Positions 23,509-36,271 of a stretch of DNA of 64,000 bases are shown piece by piece; position 1 is the first letter of the stretch; each line of letters begins with the position of its first letter. The notes beneath the pieces were generated by a model, which ran no database searches, was not told the DNA's origin, and saw only the letters and a list, made by a program, of their open reading frames with translations. This DNA is from Laccaria trichodermophora. Lineage: Eukaryota > Basidiomycota > Agaricomycetes > Agaricales > Hydnangiaceae. The stretch covers positions 806,001 to 870,000 of the forward strand of contig JACTVC010000003.1 of assembly GCA_018417955.1 (NCBI GenBank), given 5' to 3'. Both the position numbers and the translations under genes were made by a program.

Positions 23509-24813
23509 TTACATACCCCCATAGGCGTCGTGGTGCGCATTGTGAGAACCCGACGCAGGAGCGTGGCCGTCGGCGTACGCGCTGGCAGCAGCATAGTCGT
23601 AGCCGGCATACCCTTGGTGTTGTTGGGGTTCATAGGCATAGCTGTTGGCCTCGTATCCCTGTTGGCCTTGGTACTCCCTAGTAGCTTCTTGATAGCCAGC
23701 TTGGGATTCATAAGCAGCGTATGAGCCGTAAGCCTCGGGATTGTAAGGCTGCTGAATCTCGGGCTGAGCGCTGTATGCACCATGGGCAACTTCGCTGCCG
23801 TCGTCGTCCAGGGCAGGTTCTGAGTTATGAACGGGTTCCTGGCCATAGACATATCGCGGGCGTTCCTGGAGAATAACAGGGGTAGAGGCAGCAGCAGCTG
23901 TCACTCCGCCCCTGAAAGCACCTTGTCCAGCCATACCTGGACCACCGCTGCTGATAGAGGGCGCAGCATTGGTATGTCCGCGTTGAGCCATGCTAGGAGG
24001 GGTATCGGTGACGAAGGCAGACTGGCGGAAGTCCGTGACGAAGTCCTCGTCTTCCAGAGCACGCTTACGCATGCGACGCTAATGACGTAAAGTGTACTGG
24101 ATGAGAAAGATGAAGGGGACTAGAATGATTTACGTACCAGGAAGAATGCAATAATCATGCCAAGAACAGCTATGCCAAGAAGTCCACCTGCGACGCTGCC
24201 AACAATAGCGCCCGTGCCCAAACCACCAGTTTTATCTGTCGGAATCGCACTAGCTGTTATAGTTGTCCCCGGAGAGTTGGGATTACTGGGAGAAACATTG
24301 GCGAATGAACTGGCTTGAACCAAGCCTGAGCCTGTGGTAACCCCGGTTGCCGTAAACTAGAAATATGATCAGACTTCAAGAAAAGGCTGAACATCAAAAC
24401 AACCTCACCGATTTAAGAGTGACACCAGTTGACGTAGTTGAAACGGTGGAAGATTTGGAGGTCGTCGGGGGGGTAGAAGTGGTGGTGGGTGTTTGGGAGG
24501 TTGAAGTAGTCGCTACGGTTTTGGACGTCTGGGTAGTGGAGGTAGTAGTTTGCTGAGCCGCGCTTGTAGACTTTTGAGTTGTAGTTGTGGAGGCAGGAGG
24601 GTCAGAGGACGCTACAATCAGGTATATTGAGCAACAGGATATACGACAAAAAAGAGAACACTGACTTGCGGCCGCTCGTGATTCCGACGTTGTAGCAGAC
24701 GATGCAGCAGCAGATCCGCCGCCTCCAGCCCCATTTCCGCCGTTAGTACCATTATTACCAGCCTGACGAGCTTTGAGCATGCGATGGACAAGGTTGTGGT
24801 TGTTAAGAGTCAT
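23509..24813 (-). CDS. SKG6-like single-pass membrane protein, second paralog
   Basis: The ATG at 24813 gives MTLNNHNLVHRMLKARQAG, alignable with the start of the 8250 paralog. Exon 2 is a Ser/Thr stalk (PPASTTTTQKSTSA...), and exon 3 ends in the helix GAIVGSVAGGLLGIAVLGMIIAFFL. Exon 4 starts RRMRKRALEDEDFVTDFRQSAFV, matching RRWRKRAAERDEFSPDRFRRSAV in the other copy. A Tyr/Gln/Ala/Gly-rich tail ends HHDAYGGM. Intron positions, topology and the terminal D-A-Y-G-G-hydrophobic tail are the same as in the gene at 6652-8250, which makes them paralogs about 15 kb apart on the same strand. Role unknown. The conserved tail suggests a shared cytoplasmic partner. Confidence 0.82.
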
Positions 24814-25558
24814 CGTGAAGTTGAATTGGAAAGGTTAATTTTTAGTGCAAAGAGGGTGATTATAAAAGAATGTGAGTGTTCGCCTCGAAGATGAATCCTG
24901 CAGGCGTCGAGAGTAAGCAGCTGCTCGCTGTTGACGGCGACGTGAGAGAGAGGGCGAAGAGCAGGAAGAATTGAACAAAGCCAGACAAAGCCCAATGTTC
25001 GTGGGTATGAAGTCAGATGACCTCGTTGCTAGGGACGCTCCTCGAAGATTGATTTCTCCATCAAGCTTCAGATTGGCAAGCACATACATAGTGATATCAA
25101 GTTCATCTAATTGAAATGCTAACTTGCTCTCCTTGGACTCCTTTTATATCTCACAATTGACAAATCCTGGAGATCGCATCGGACGGTGCCAGGTCTTGTA
25201 TCGGCATGGCAGTTTGCGCACGAAGCATAAACAACAAATATGAACTCGCAAAAACTCGCATCTAGGTGACCTGTCTAGATCTGCGCACCGACATTGGAAG
25301 GGATCCGGTGGAGTGAAACAAGTTCATCATGGCCTTAACTCAAGCACGCGTTGACAGAAAACCGACGAATATGTAAGTGCATATGTTACATTACCTCGAT
25401 ACCTCGGTACCCTTCCCTTATGATAAAAGAAAAATAGAACCTACTTCACTTGGACCACCAGCCTTGACATCACGAAGCTCTCCTGTTGTAACGCTGACCT
25501 CCTCACAATTATAACATCATGGCTGAGGCAACCGTCAGCTCCACATTCAAGAGAACTC
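24814..25558. other. intergenic region
   Basis: Upstream side of the SKG6-like gene. No gene supported and no named regulatory motif seen. The minus-strand frame 25441-25671 is a shadow of the next gene. Confidence 0.35.
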
Positions 25559-26185
25559 TCAATTGACATGCTTACAGGATCCGGACGCGACCGCATCTTC
25601 CCCTTGCGGTCCACCAATGCTATTTCCGCTGCTGCTAACATCCTCAAAATCCAAGGCGTCAATAGCGGCATTCCGCCTGGAAATCAGAGATTCTTCAGAC
25701 TCTGGCCCATCCCCGCGCTGCCCCGCCAAAGCTTCGCTGTTCCCTGAGATTATCGTCCTCGTGGAGACCCTATCGTTCTCAACGACAGTCGCAGTCCTTG
25801 AAACACCAGGAGTGCTCCCCTCGTCCTCCTCGTAAATCACCGTAATTGCTGGTGGTGGGGTAGACGGCCGCGTATAAGGCGGCGGGGGAGTTGATGCACT
25901 GATGGCATACTCTCCGTCGTCGAATTCCCGGTTGTTACGACTGTGGTATTGTCCCCTCCTCGCGGTCCTATGCCTCCTGCGGGCGTGTGACGTCGATGGT
26001 TCAGCTATTGGCTGGCCTGACGTCGCTTCTCCAGCAGTCCGACGACGCTCCGCACGTCCTTTGCGTTTTTTGTCAATGGTTTTATACAACCCCCGCCCGA
26101 CTAGAATCGTGAGGGCTACGGCCATCATGGTGGAGAAAATGTGGAGGTAGTGAAAGGCATCTGTCCACTTTGAACTGCACTGCAT
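25559..26185 (-). CDS. small single-pass membrane protein with proline-rich tail
   Basis: The open frame extends to 26206, but the first in-frame ATG is at 26185 (MQCSSKWTDAFHYLHIF). One membrane helix (IFSTMMAVALTILVGRGLY) is followed by a strongly basic stretch (KTIDKKRKGRAERRR) and an acidic/proline-rich tail with a TPPPPYTRPSTPPP motif of the PPxY type, which could bind WW domains such as the Rsp5 ubiquitin ligase (inference). It ends GSCKHVN. I recognise no family. The frame is free of stops for 208 codons and has coding-like composition, but an upstream exon cannot be excluded. Confidence 0.55.
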   Translation of the reverse strand: MQCSSKWTDAFHYLHIFSTMMAVALTILVGRGLYKTIDKKRKGRAERRRTAGEATSGQPIAEPSTSHARRRHRTARRGQYHSRNNREFDDGEYAISASTPPPPYTRPSTPPPAITVIYEEDEGSTPGVSRTATVVENDRVSTRTIISGNSEALAGQRGDGPESEESLISRRNAAIDALDFEDVSSSGNSIGGPQGEDAVASGSCKHVN

Positions 26186-26351
26186 GCATACGTAGTCGCA
26201 GCTCAATTCAAAAACGGAGGTTTCACAATTTCACAATGTAATAGTGTACATGAATAAACATTAGGAAATCAGATTACGAGCTTCATAGATAGATAGTTAA
26301 CGAATGTGCTGTTGAAGGAATGTGTAAGAAAAAGAGTAGACCGCCCAAGGG

Positions 26352-29151
26352 TTATGATTCGGGTGGAGGTTGGCTATCAGCCATCTTTCGCCTCTGCTCC
26401 CCAACTTTCCAGATAACGTCCTTGAGCTCTTGCACGACCTCGCCACCAGGACCCCATTTCTCAATCCCATGTTTCTCTCCCGCGGAAAGATCAGTTGAGA
26501 AACCCAAGCCAATCCCACCCCCTCCACTCTCCCTCCTCGCCTTTGCGATTTTAATTCTCTCTTCCCTTGTTAACTTCGACCGCTCTCGCGAGAAAACAAC
26601 CCCACCCCCCGTGTCAGCTTCGAACACTTGCTCGACACCAGGTAGGGGTAGATGTTGTGTCGAAGTTCCAAGTAGGAGGTGTTGTGTCGCGTCGTCCAAC
26701 GCTGGTTCTCCAGAATCCGGGTTGACCACCGTAAGCCCAGCGTTGGGAACAGGATCGCCCTCGTCTTCTGAAGGAGATGCAAGATCTTGCTTATCCGAAT
26801 CATCGCTTACATCGTGGCCAAGCCCAGGAACACCGTCCGAATCATCGCCTTCGTCACTGGGAATGGGGGGATTGACAAGGTCAAGTAACTTCCCTCGACC
26901 TCTTTCACATTCCCGAAGTGCCAATCCAAGCTCACGTCGGAGACGCTCATAGGCTTGCAATGCAGGAGGCTCCTCGACGGCGGAGTCTTCCACCAGGTGA
27001 TTCAACGATCTTGAGTGCTGCAGTGATCTTGTACTTGGAGCAGAGGTTGGATCTTCCTTCAGAGAAGCAACGCACTGCTCGAGATGCTCTCGAGCGTCAT
27101 CCAGCGCAGAGTTGATCGCAGCAACGTGAGCCGCAAATCGAGATATGTGACTGGGCATTGGAGCGAAGGAAATACTCTCTTCCGACCGTCTTCGTTTGGC
27201 GTTCTGCCCCTCACCAATCGACCCAGTTCGACCATGATCAGCATCATGCTCAAAGCTTGACTCAGGCCCCGGGGTCGGATTCTGCTCCCTCAACATCTCC
27301 GATTCCAACTCCTCAAGCGCTTCAGACAACCGAAGGGAAGCATCCGCAAAGGTGCTCGTCAACAACCCCATGACACTCCGAACATCTTCCCAGTAACCTT
27401 CATCTTCATCACCGGAGAATCTCAATGCCAGCAAGTGTGAACAAGCGTAGCGCTTTGAAGCCAGTGCTCCCTGAAGCGCATTGTGCAACGCTGACAAGGA
27501 CAATGGGTGTCGAGTTGTCTGGAGCGTCGTGAACCGTGATCCAGAAGATGTCGACGAGGACAGTCTTTTACTACGGGGGCTTTGTAGGTCTGAGGTGAAG
27601 TAGTTTTCTGGCGGCATCTGAAAGGCTTCCATGCCCCCGTTGCGGTTTTTCCGTTGAAGATCCAAAGCAGCTGCGCCAAAAGGCCTCGTTTCTTTAAAAG
27701 AACGAGTAGAGTTGTCCTCTTCATCAACGCCGTCATCCTCAGTTACTTTGGCGAGCTTGCTTCCAGGACTAGACGGAATAGGCGTCACTGGTGCGCTTAC
27801 TGAGCTTGATTGAAATATAGCTGATAAATTAGACCGGTGCTTCTCTCGTCTTCGGAAAACATTGTTCGTTGGGCTGCCGGCAAATGCCAGGCTAGAGTAA
27901 GAACCATTCCAAGTTGACCTCTTATTCTCAACCGGTGTTGGAACCGAGTTTACTCGGTGTCGTGATGGGAACGAGAAGGGGCGAGAACTAGAATCGAAAA
28001 GGGAGGAAGAGGATCTGACTGGCGATGGGGGAGCATACATCTCCGAGAGTTGCGAGAGCTCGGACGGAGATGTTAAGGCAGAGAAGAGTTGTCGAATATT
28101 GTCGCATTGAGTGTGTGTAGTTTGAAGGGTTGAATGAAGGGCAACGCGAACAGATGATGAAGATAAAGAGGGGGTCGCTGGGCTGTAAAGAGTAGTTCTT
28201 GCAAAATGATTAGATAACACTTCCGATATGAAGGATTTGGGGCACACCTCTGCTCTTCAGTCTCCAGAGCACTGACTGCTTCTCGAACGACAGATTCCCA
28301 CATATTGTTGGCTGCCAGTAAATCGTCGAGAGCTTCTAAGGACTAGAATAGATGTCAGTCATGGGATATGGAGAACAAAAGAAAACATGAACGCACAGGG
28401 GTCATGTCGTCCTTGGGCGTTTCTGTCATAACAATAAATTTGTACATAAGAATAAGAGTAACAATTAAGGAAATGGAAGCAAGAAATGGGTATCCTGCGC
28501 TGAATGAGGCGGCGAATGAGAGTGCTGAGAGCGATATTATGCCATAGTGAGGTTCTGAGGGGGCGACATAGGTTGAGTTGTCGGGCTTATCACTCCCGGA
28601 GCTGGACGTTCTACTGTGACTGAGTCTTCCCGGTATTGAGACCGATATTGATCTTCTCTTCGGAGACTGTGGTGATGGAAGGGAAGAAGCGAGCAGGGAG
28701 GAAGAAATGACATTGTATTTGAAGTGTTCGACGGCAGGATTCGGAGAACTTGACGGTTGCGTCGAAGATATCGCGTTCTGGAGTATCTGCGAAAAATCAA
28801 GTGCAATTAAGTGAGCACTGTGGGTCCCGATATGATTGTAGGTAGCACCGTTGGGCGAGACTTTTAGACATATCGAACAGCAAGAATATCTCACCTCAAC
28901 AATATTCAACACAACACGCGGACACCACTCCATATCCTCGTTTCCTTCCTCATCCTCCGCTAAGTTCGCGTACAAGTCGCGCATGGTGTCAATTTCTAGT
29001 TCAAGTTCGGATGAGATGCCAGGCATCAACTCTGAAGTCTCTCCAGCCTCTACATCGTGCGATATTAGCAACAAACCGAGTTTCGTAAGAGCAATAACTC
29101 GCCTCGAAGATATCTCTCCAAAGGGTGTTCGTCAAACAATGCTTGAGCCAT
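26352..29151 (-). CDS. Inp2/vezatin-like protein (myosin-binding domain of peroxisome inheritance)
   Basis: The main exon (about 28197 down to 26352) encodes some 615 residues with Ser-rich stretches, several helical segments and the end KMADSQPPPES. The upstream exons contain a pair of membrane helices (YGIISLSALSFAASFSAGYPFLASISLIVTLILMYKFIV, near 28430-28550), a helical segment SLEALDDLLAANNMWESVV and an acidic N-terminal exon (ELELEIDTMRDLYANLAEDEEGNEDMEW). This layout matches the fungal vezatin/Inp2 family, in which a peroxisomal membrane protein binds the class V myosin tail for organelle transport. The match is from memory of the layout, not from a search. Start uncertain: ATG 29151 (MAQALFDEHPLERYL) is plausible, but the splice to the next exon is not clean. 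Confidence 0.6.
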
Positions 29152-29705
29152 AGCATGTGCGAAGGGTGTTCCCGTAGTTAGTTGGCGCGCCAAAGTCGTA
29201 ATATATGGTCGTGAAGAGTCCCGAATATTAGAGGAAACAATAGATGAAGTGTGAGAGAGGACTTGAAGAGGAAACAACGACAATAATATCAGTGAACAAC
29301 CCGTGGAAAACAAAAAAAGTTATTTGCATTACGTAACATACCACAACTGATACCACATAACTTCATCTCACTAGCTCATTGTCGTCGTCAGTAACGACAG
29401 AATCGCTGAACCCTGCCGTATAAAAGACGCGGATTTTTCCCGCGTCATGGAATTTATTCGTGACTTTTTTGACGGTTATCTGCTAGGTTTCCGGTTTCAT
29501 TCGATGTTGGCGCGCGTTGGCCATGGGCAAGGCACGAGGGCAGTCGCTTCCACGTTGCGACACGTTGAAGCCACGAGAATGAAATATGAAAACAGGATGG
29601 GAAGGAAGGAACCGGATTTCCTATCCGATGCACTTGTGAACTTTTTTTTCCCCGGGATTTCCTTGGAATTTAGATCCTGGAGGATGCATATCACATGCGT
29701 TCACT
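29152..29705. other. intergenic region
   Basis: Promoter side of the Inp2-like gene. A plus-strand frame (29447-29707) shows no domain. No gene supported. Confidence 0.35.
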
Positions 29706-30109
29706 GACCAGAGGCTACATACCAGGGATGTCCATCTTGGTCGAGCGGACATGACACAGACTGAATACTCCGCAAATGGATGTGACGCCGTCAGTTCATC
29801 AGAGCTGTGCTCAAAGAAACTAAGGTGTGTCTGATTTGTAGTCCTGTTGTACTAAGAACGCAGAGGACGTCTCCAAAATGGTCGAATTATATTGTATAGA
29901 CGAAACTCTCGATCTGGAATTACGGAGAATTACTTAGTCTTTGCGAGCGTTAGCGAGGATGCGATACAAACGGGCCTGACGCGGCAGTATCCCGCGCAAC
30001 GGATAAAGGAATTTTGAATTGCGCCTAAACAATCGCGTTGAATGGATTAAGGATACCGAGGTGCGTCAAATCGGCCCTATATAACGTTATGATTTAGAGC
30101 TATGACTTC
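29706..30109 (+). repeat. tandem duplication, copy 1
   Basis: About 400 bases starting GACCAGAGGCT and ending GATTTAGAGCTATGAC. It is repeated head-to-tail at 30123-30540. Shared blocks include GACGCCGTCAGTTCATCAGA, CTCGATCTGGAATT and ACGGGCCTGACGCGGCA. No open reading frame is conserved. Confidence 0.85.
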
Positions 30110-30122
30110 GCGTTGTTCACCA

Positions 30123-30540
30123 CGACCAGAGGCTATGAGGGATGTCCATCTTGGCTTACATGACGCAGACTGAATACTCCGGAAAGGATTGTCAAAGGTG
30201 CGACGCCGTCAGTTCATCAGAACTATGCTCAAAGGAACTAAGGTGTGTCTGAATTGCATTCCTGTTGCACTGAGAACGCAGTGGACGTCTCCAAAAATAA
30301 AATGGTCGAATCGAATTGAATACATAAACGAATTTCTCGATCTGGAATTCAATACGGAGATTTAGTCTTTGCGAGCTTCAGTAAGGATGCGAGAAAAACG
30401 GGCCTGACGCGGCAACATCCTGCAACGGATAAAGAAATTTTGAATGACGCCTAAGCATTGTATGGATTAAGGATGCCGAGGTGCGTCAAACTTTTGCTGG
30501 ATTCCTATTTAACATTATGATTTAGAGCTATGTATGACTT
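30123..30540 (+). repeat. tandem duplication, copy 2
   Basis: Second copy of the 29706-30109 unit, similar over its whole length with scattered substitutions and small indels and separated by only about 13 bases. There is no frame conserved between copies, so it is either a non-coding element or neutral duplication. Confidence 0.85.
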
Positions 30541-32488
30541 TGTATTTAATAATACGCTCATCGCCATAATTCTTGCAAGGCATGATTCAATGTACTAAAC
30601 ATAATTTTGGAAGCTGCATGCGAAAGGGTGAACGTGTCTTACTAACAACAAAACGGGTATCCATCTAATATCTTATCAATTGCGACCCTATTTCACCTTC
30701 ATGATAAGAATCGTTACGGACAGGTTATGGACACACAAGGACCAATCGGTTCCTGATCAGTGAACACTTGAGATAGGAGGCGCTCATCGAAGGGGTGTTT
30801 AACCCATATGTACATGAATTTGCTAGAACTCAGGTTCTTTCAATTGTTGTATAGGCCGTCCGCAAAACCGCGGCTTTTAGGACCATCTGACAATGATGAA
30901 TCGAGTTCATACTCATTCAAATAAAAGACCTCGCGTCTAAGTGTACACTCTAGATTTATAACGCGCCTATAATTGAACGACCGGGGGAGATCCCGCGAGC
31001 TACTGGCGCAGTGGCATCGCCGCCGCAAAATGAATCAAAATAAATAAGCGCGAGGCACTCCCCTACGAAGGGAAATCTCGGGGTACATGAACAATAACGA
31101 GGTTGCTTCCACACTCAAAGCGAGGCGACCATATTGAGTCAAGATCAGATTTTGGCCATTCAAGAAAATTTAATGCCAATAGAGTCCTATGAAGTTATGT
31201 GTCGTAAGCTCGTGGAATTTGACGGTTATCTCTTTACTTTCCGGCTTACTTTGCTGAATAAAATGCTGGCGAATGGTAGAAGAACACCGAGATGAAATGT
31301 CGCCACCATCGATCATCTTGTGAACAGACGGTAATAACGGCCCGGTGTAAGAGCTTGATGCAACGTTGGTAGAGGCCGTCCACAGAGTGGGCGGACGCTT
31401 CTGATCAATCTTCAGCAGAGAACAATAAGTTTGAGGGTGACATTCACTCAGAGATGGTTCTGTGGGCGTCCGATCAGCACTCATCGGTTTTGTGAACTGG
31501 TAAATCAGGATCGACAATTGGTGCGTGAGTCGTATCTCCGTCACAAGATAGTATAGTCTGGATGGGTCCCTTCATTTTAATGGTGACGCAATGCCGCAAA
31601 TGAGTTCCTAAAGACATTGACACGAACTATCATTTATCACCAGGAAAGCTCTTCAGAGCGATGGACCCACCTGTGCCGCGCAGAAAGCTTCCAAGGAAGT
31701 TCGCCATGCACAACCCTTCTTTACGGTCAGACCATGAGGTCTAGCAATGGGTGCAAAATATGATCGAGCTGAGATCCACATTTCTCCATTTCATGCAAGG
31801 TAATTACCGACGGCAGCCACTGTCACTGCCATTTTGCAAAGTTGTGCAGTTCAATCCCTGAATCAGCAGGCCTCACTGCGAGGGGATGATGAAAAAGACG
31901 AGAACGCAGGGGCCCATAAGACGTACCTGTGATGTCGTTTCGCATTTCCCTTGTTCCCTCCTTGAGAGGCGAGCGCACAATTGCGATATGACTGATTTTG
32001 GTGGGCACATCCACCAAGTCGGACTTGTTTTGTTGTGTTGTAAGTGGTGTGCTGATGGCTATGATGCCAAGCTTCCGGCGATTTCATGCAAAGCCGAAAT
32101 GGACTCACCCATCGCGGGACGTTCAGGCGCTACTGCTTTTAAAAGAGTTCACGGGTCGAGAACATTAGCCTAGTCTTTCAATGGGAGTTTGGCACCGACG
32201 ATTCAAGCGGCCTGCCATTTTCATATCATTGGACCTCAAATGTAAGTAGCTGAATTCCCTGCAGCTTTGGAATATCTATGGCATCTGTGGTGTATATCCC
32301 GTTTTATCTTATCCATTTATGTAGCACCCCTGGATCGACACACTTTTAGAGCCATGAGGTTTCGGAACGTATCTATCGAATCCCTCAACTTCAAATGGAT
32401 CGTTTGGACCTTGAGGCGATTCAGAGATGGTACAAAGAGTGTTGCTGCAAGATGATCTTCCCCGTTGATTCCACCAACTCTCTACACC
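30541..32488. other. long intergenic region
   Basis: Almost 2 kb without a convincing gene. A minus-strand frame of 124 codons (31170-31544) has no recognisable motif. The last few hundred bases should contain the promoter of the P450 gene. Confidence 0.35.
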
Positions 32489-34390
32489 ATGTTGAACTCT
32501 TATTGGAACGTCACTGCGTCGGTGGGCTGCGCCTCTTTGCTAGCTCTCACCATTCAAATGGTCAGACGCTTGTTCTTCCACCCTCTCTCCAAGTACCCCG
32601 GACCTCCTCTTGCCGCGGTTACCTCATTATATAGAGCATATTTTGACATCGTCATGGATGGTGGCTGGGCCGAACACCTGGAATACCTTCACCAGGTTTA
32701 CGGTGAGTAGGGCAAAGATATTGTCGACCCTCCACAAGCTCACAGCCTACCAGGAAGTTGCATCTTGAGGGTTGCTCCTAATGAGGTATGCACTTCTGCT
32801 GCGTCAGGTGCGCTTGATGCCGACGGCCCTGCCGTAGCTTCACTTCAGTGAACCCCGCGCATACAACGAAATATACGGGATGGGAACAAAACACATGAAA
32901 CAACCCACCTTATATTCCTGTTTCGCGACCGATCTTTCGGTCTTTGCAATGTTCGATCATCATGAAGCAACTCAACGAAGAAATCTGATCGGTCCTTTCT
33001 TTTCTCGACGTTCAATTTTAAATCTGGAGAACGCTGTACAGTCAAAAGTATGTCTTGTTTATTCCATCTTCATCGCGCTGATTGCTGACTTTCTGTGTTC
33101 GTCGCGACCAGATTGATTTACTCATTACTCGATTGCTGGAATACCAGCACTTAAAGAAATCTGCGAATCTCGACTTGGCATTCCGTTCGACTAGTCTCGA
33201 AATTATTACTTCCTATTGCTTTGGACAATCCTCTAACGCATTAGATTCTTGTGACTTCCAGAACGGCATCCTCACCGCTATGGATCAGACACTACCTATG
33301 ATCTGGGTCTTCAAACATTTCCCGCTTATCAAACATCTGCTCTTGGGAGTTCCCGAATCATTCGCATCTGTCCTGAAGCCTAGTACAACAGGTATCTTGG
33401 AGCAAAAGAGACAGATGGGTGCCCAGATCGACGCCATCCTCAAAGACCCTTCCTCATTGAAACATGCTGATCACGAAACCATCTACCATTACTTCCTAAC
33501 ACCACAACCTGAAAACCAGCGTCTACCACCAATTACCCGGGAGTGGCTTCTCGACGAAGGTCTCTACATGCGCTTTGCTGGAAGTGATACTGTCGGCAAC
33601 ACCTGCACCGTCGCCACCTATCATATTCTCGCCAACAAGAATGTCCGAGATCGTCTCGCTCAGGAAGTCAAGGAGGCATGGCCAGAGAAAGATGCGCCAG
33701 CGAGCTATGAGACACTAGAGAGGTTACCATATCTTGTAAGCCACCAAACCCATGAAGCGTCATTGATTGACTGATGTATTGTTTCTGTCCAGACCGCTGT
33801 CATCAAGGAGTCCCTGCGCATGGCGAATGGGATAGTTACGCCCCTTCCTAGAATTGTAGGGCCCACAGACGTCGAGATTGCAGGAGCCGTGATCCCTGCC
33901 GGCGTGAGTACCATAGTTACATATCCCCTTGCAGGGATGCTAATTCACAAAATTCGTAGACGGTTGTTTCTCAGGGAGCGACAATCGTGCACCACAATCC
34001 AGAAATATTTCCTGAACCAACTGTCTTTGATCCGGAGAGATGGTTACAAGAAGGCTCCCAGGATCTAGACAAGTATCTCGTTTCTTTCTCGAAGGGGCCG
34101 CGAAGTTGTTTGGGTATCAAGTCAGTCAATTCTATTTTCAACGGCGTCTATTTTGACTGATTTCATGTCCTCAGCCTCGCCTGGTGCGAATTATACCTTA
34201 TCATTGGCACCATCTTCCGGAAGTTGGACTTGACTCCCGACAATGCGGCGTGAGTTTCCCTTTGAATTTTTAATATCCAATAGGCTTACAGCGCTCCTCT
34301 AGAATCGAAAATATCAGTTTCCGGGAGTATTTCGTACCCGTCCACAGAGGCAGGCACTTCCACGCCTTCGTCAAGCCGACAGCCGATTGA
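32489..34390 (+). CDS. cytochrome P450 monooxygenase
   Basis: The ATG at 32489 gives MLNSYWNVTASVGCASLLALTIQMV, an N-terminal membrane anchor, followed by RRLFFHPLSKYPGPPLAA (proline hinge). Small exon 2 (LRVAPNELHFSEPRAYNEIYG) carries the fungal VRVAPNELHF-type motif. The I-helix is FAGSDTVGNTC (near 33565). The ExxR pair is KESLRM (near 33805), the PERF-type motif is FDPERW (near 34030), and the haem loop is FSKGPRSCLGINLAW with the axial Cys near 34117. The protein ends HAFVKPTAD at 34390. About seven exons. All key motifs are intact, so it is predicted to be an active ER-bound haem-thiolate monooxygenase. The set resembles fungal trichodiene oxygenase-like P450s. The substrate is unknown and no other biosynthetic genes adjoin. 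Confidence 0.92.
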
Positions 34391-36271
34391 GCAGCCGCGC
34401 TCGCCGCTCTGGTCGATTCATATGAATTCAATTTCTCATTCTTCCACTCAGTAGTTCCGCAAAACACTCCCCGCACCACATACTAGACTTCCGAATGCCC
34501 GCAAGTTGATCTGTCACGCATGTAGTTGGCCCAGGTTTAAGCGTGCCAATTATATATATGTCATAACTATGTAGTATCTTTTACCTCTCATTGTCCTCAC
34601 AAACACGACGTTTACACTCCAAAAATTTCTGGTTTCACGATAAGGTCCAGCCTGGTCCTCTAGTGTTGGGCCATGTCCGGCGACTGATGGGCGACACTAT
34701 GTCTGGTTCAACATTTCTTCTTCGAGGTCTATCTTTGAATATCAAACTCAGTACAAAATTAGATGTTGAATATGTACATTTGACTCCGTCCCTGGCCTGT
34801 CGATTCCTGCCCTCAGTGCCCTGGCTCCTTCTGGCTCCACTCAATATTTCAATAGGTTTCAGGTGGATTCTGGATAGAAATTCAGAAGGCTTGGGACTGA
34901 TTGGGAGAGGGCTCGTCAGGGCACCGGATGTATACTTGCCATCAAACGGAACCAAAAAAAAAGGTACGTCGCGGGGTTGGAAACTGCCCACGTGATACAT
35001 TCAATGAAACGCTCGAAGTTCCAAAATGAAGCCAAGTTCGTAGGTTCGTATGTGCAAATTCAGGAAATCTGCTATATCACTCATTTGTATAGAATTCTCT
35101 ACCGAGCCATCGTCAGATGACAGACCTCCACGCTGAAACTCGCCTTTTTTTGTTCATCACTTCTCTACGGTCGCGACTTGCCTCAGGGCACAACAAAAAA
35201 TCAAACCCCATGATGTCTTTTCTTTTTCAAATTATCGCTCACGCAGTTGACCGAGGATAGCGGCGACGGGTCACCTCGACCACATTTGTGTCATCTGCAC
35301 GAGGTACCGTCGATTTTGAAGCGGAAAATCAAGGGGAAAATCGCAATTGGAGCAAGCAGCTCAACAGGTCCAGGAACATAAAAAATCTGAAAGTGAACGG
35401 TGTGGTCCACATCAGAAATTCTGCGACGACGCGAGTTACAGGGACTTTGTAAATCAATTTCCGACGTTCCGAGTCCACTCTGTTTATAATCTAGAACCCG
35501 ACCCTTACGTATTATTACACAAGGAAGACCTTCCACGACAGACGTCACTCAAGAGTCTATATAATATACAGCTTTTCAACACCAGGGTTTTCTCCATCCA
35601 GAGTACTTTGATTCGGGTAAGGGTTGTTACAAGTGAGCAATGCAAGAATTATGTAAGGAAAAGAGAGGAAGTAAGCAATAACTTTAGAAAAAGTAACAAC
35701 GGCAAGGGTGAAGGAAGACGCAGAGAGAGAGAGAGATGAGGGGGTAGGGAAACCAATTTACTCGACAGAGGCAGCAGAGACAAGCAAAAAAAAATAATAG
35801 CGCGCAAGAGAAGATAGCGTATAGAAATAGAGCAAGTGGGGTCGAGTCGTATAAGGTGGAAGGAGGAGTCGCGCAGAGGGGGGTGAGTAATCTAGTTGCA
35901 AAGAATACAAATGCCAAAGAAGCGACTGCGTATGCAGCCTTTTGTCGAATAGATAAAAATGGGCCCGATGTGAAGCGTGCGAGGTTCCAAAGGGGGGAGG
36001 GGATGCCAACTTGTCAAACACGCCTCTGCGAGTCTGGGACGAGAAGCCGGTGCCAGGAAGCGGAGGAGCGCATAGAGAAGGTGAAAATGGAAGAGAAGAG
36101 CCGGAAGTCGGATGAGAAGCGGGAAAAGGGAAAAGGGAAGGAAGGATAGGCAAAACCAGCAAGGACGACAAAGATTATGATCATACAACATGCCTTTTTA
36201 TCCAACAAATACCAAGAACAACGACATCCACCACCACCTATCCACACATCTGCCCTTGCCCTCCTCCCCCT
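34391..36271. other. long intergenic region
   Basis: About 1.9 kb between the P450 and the LisH regulator. Frames here (34591-34995, 35347-35739, and pyrimidine-rich ones on the minus strand) lack any domain. A GA-rich low-complexity tract lies at about 35715-35740 and another purine-rich stretch at 36050-36150. The right part probably is the 3' UTR of the minus-strand gene. Confidence 0.35.

Noticed and set aside
23106..23852. Minus-strand frame of 248 codons overlapping the SKG6-like gene
   Set aside because: Out of frame with the last exon of that gene, which has the conserved paralog sequence; shadow plus 3' UTR.
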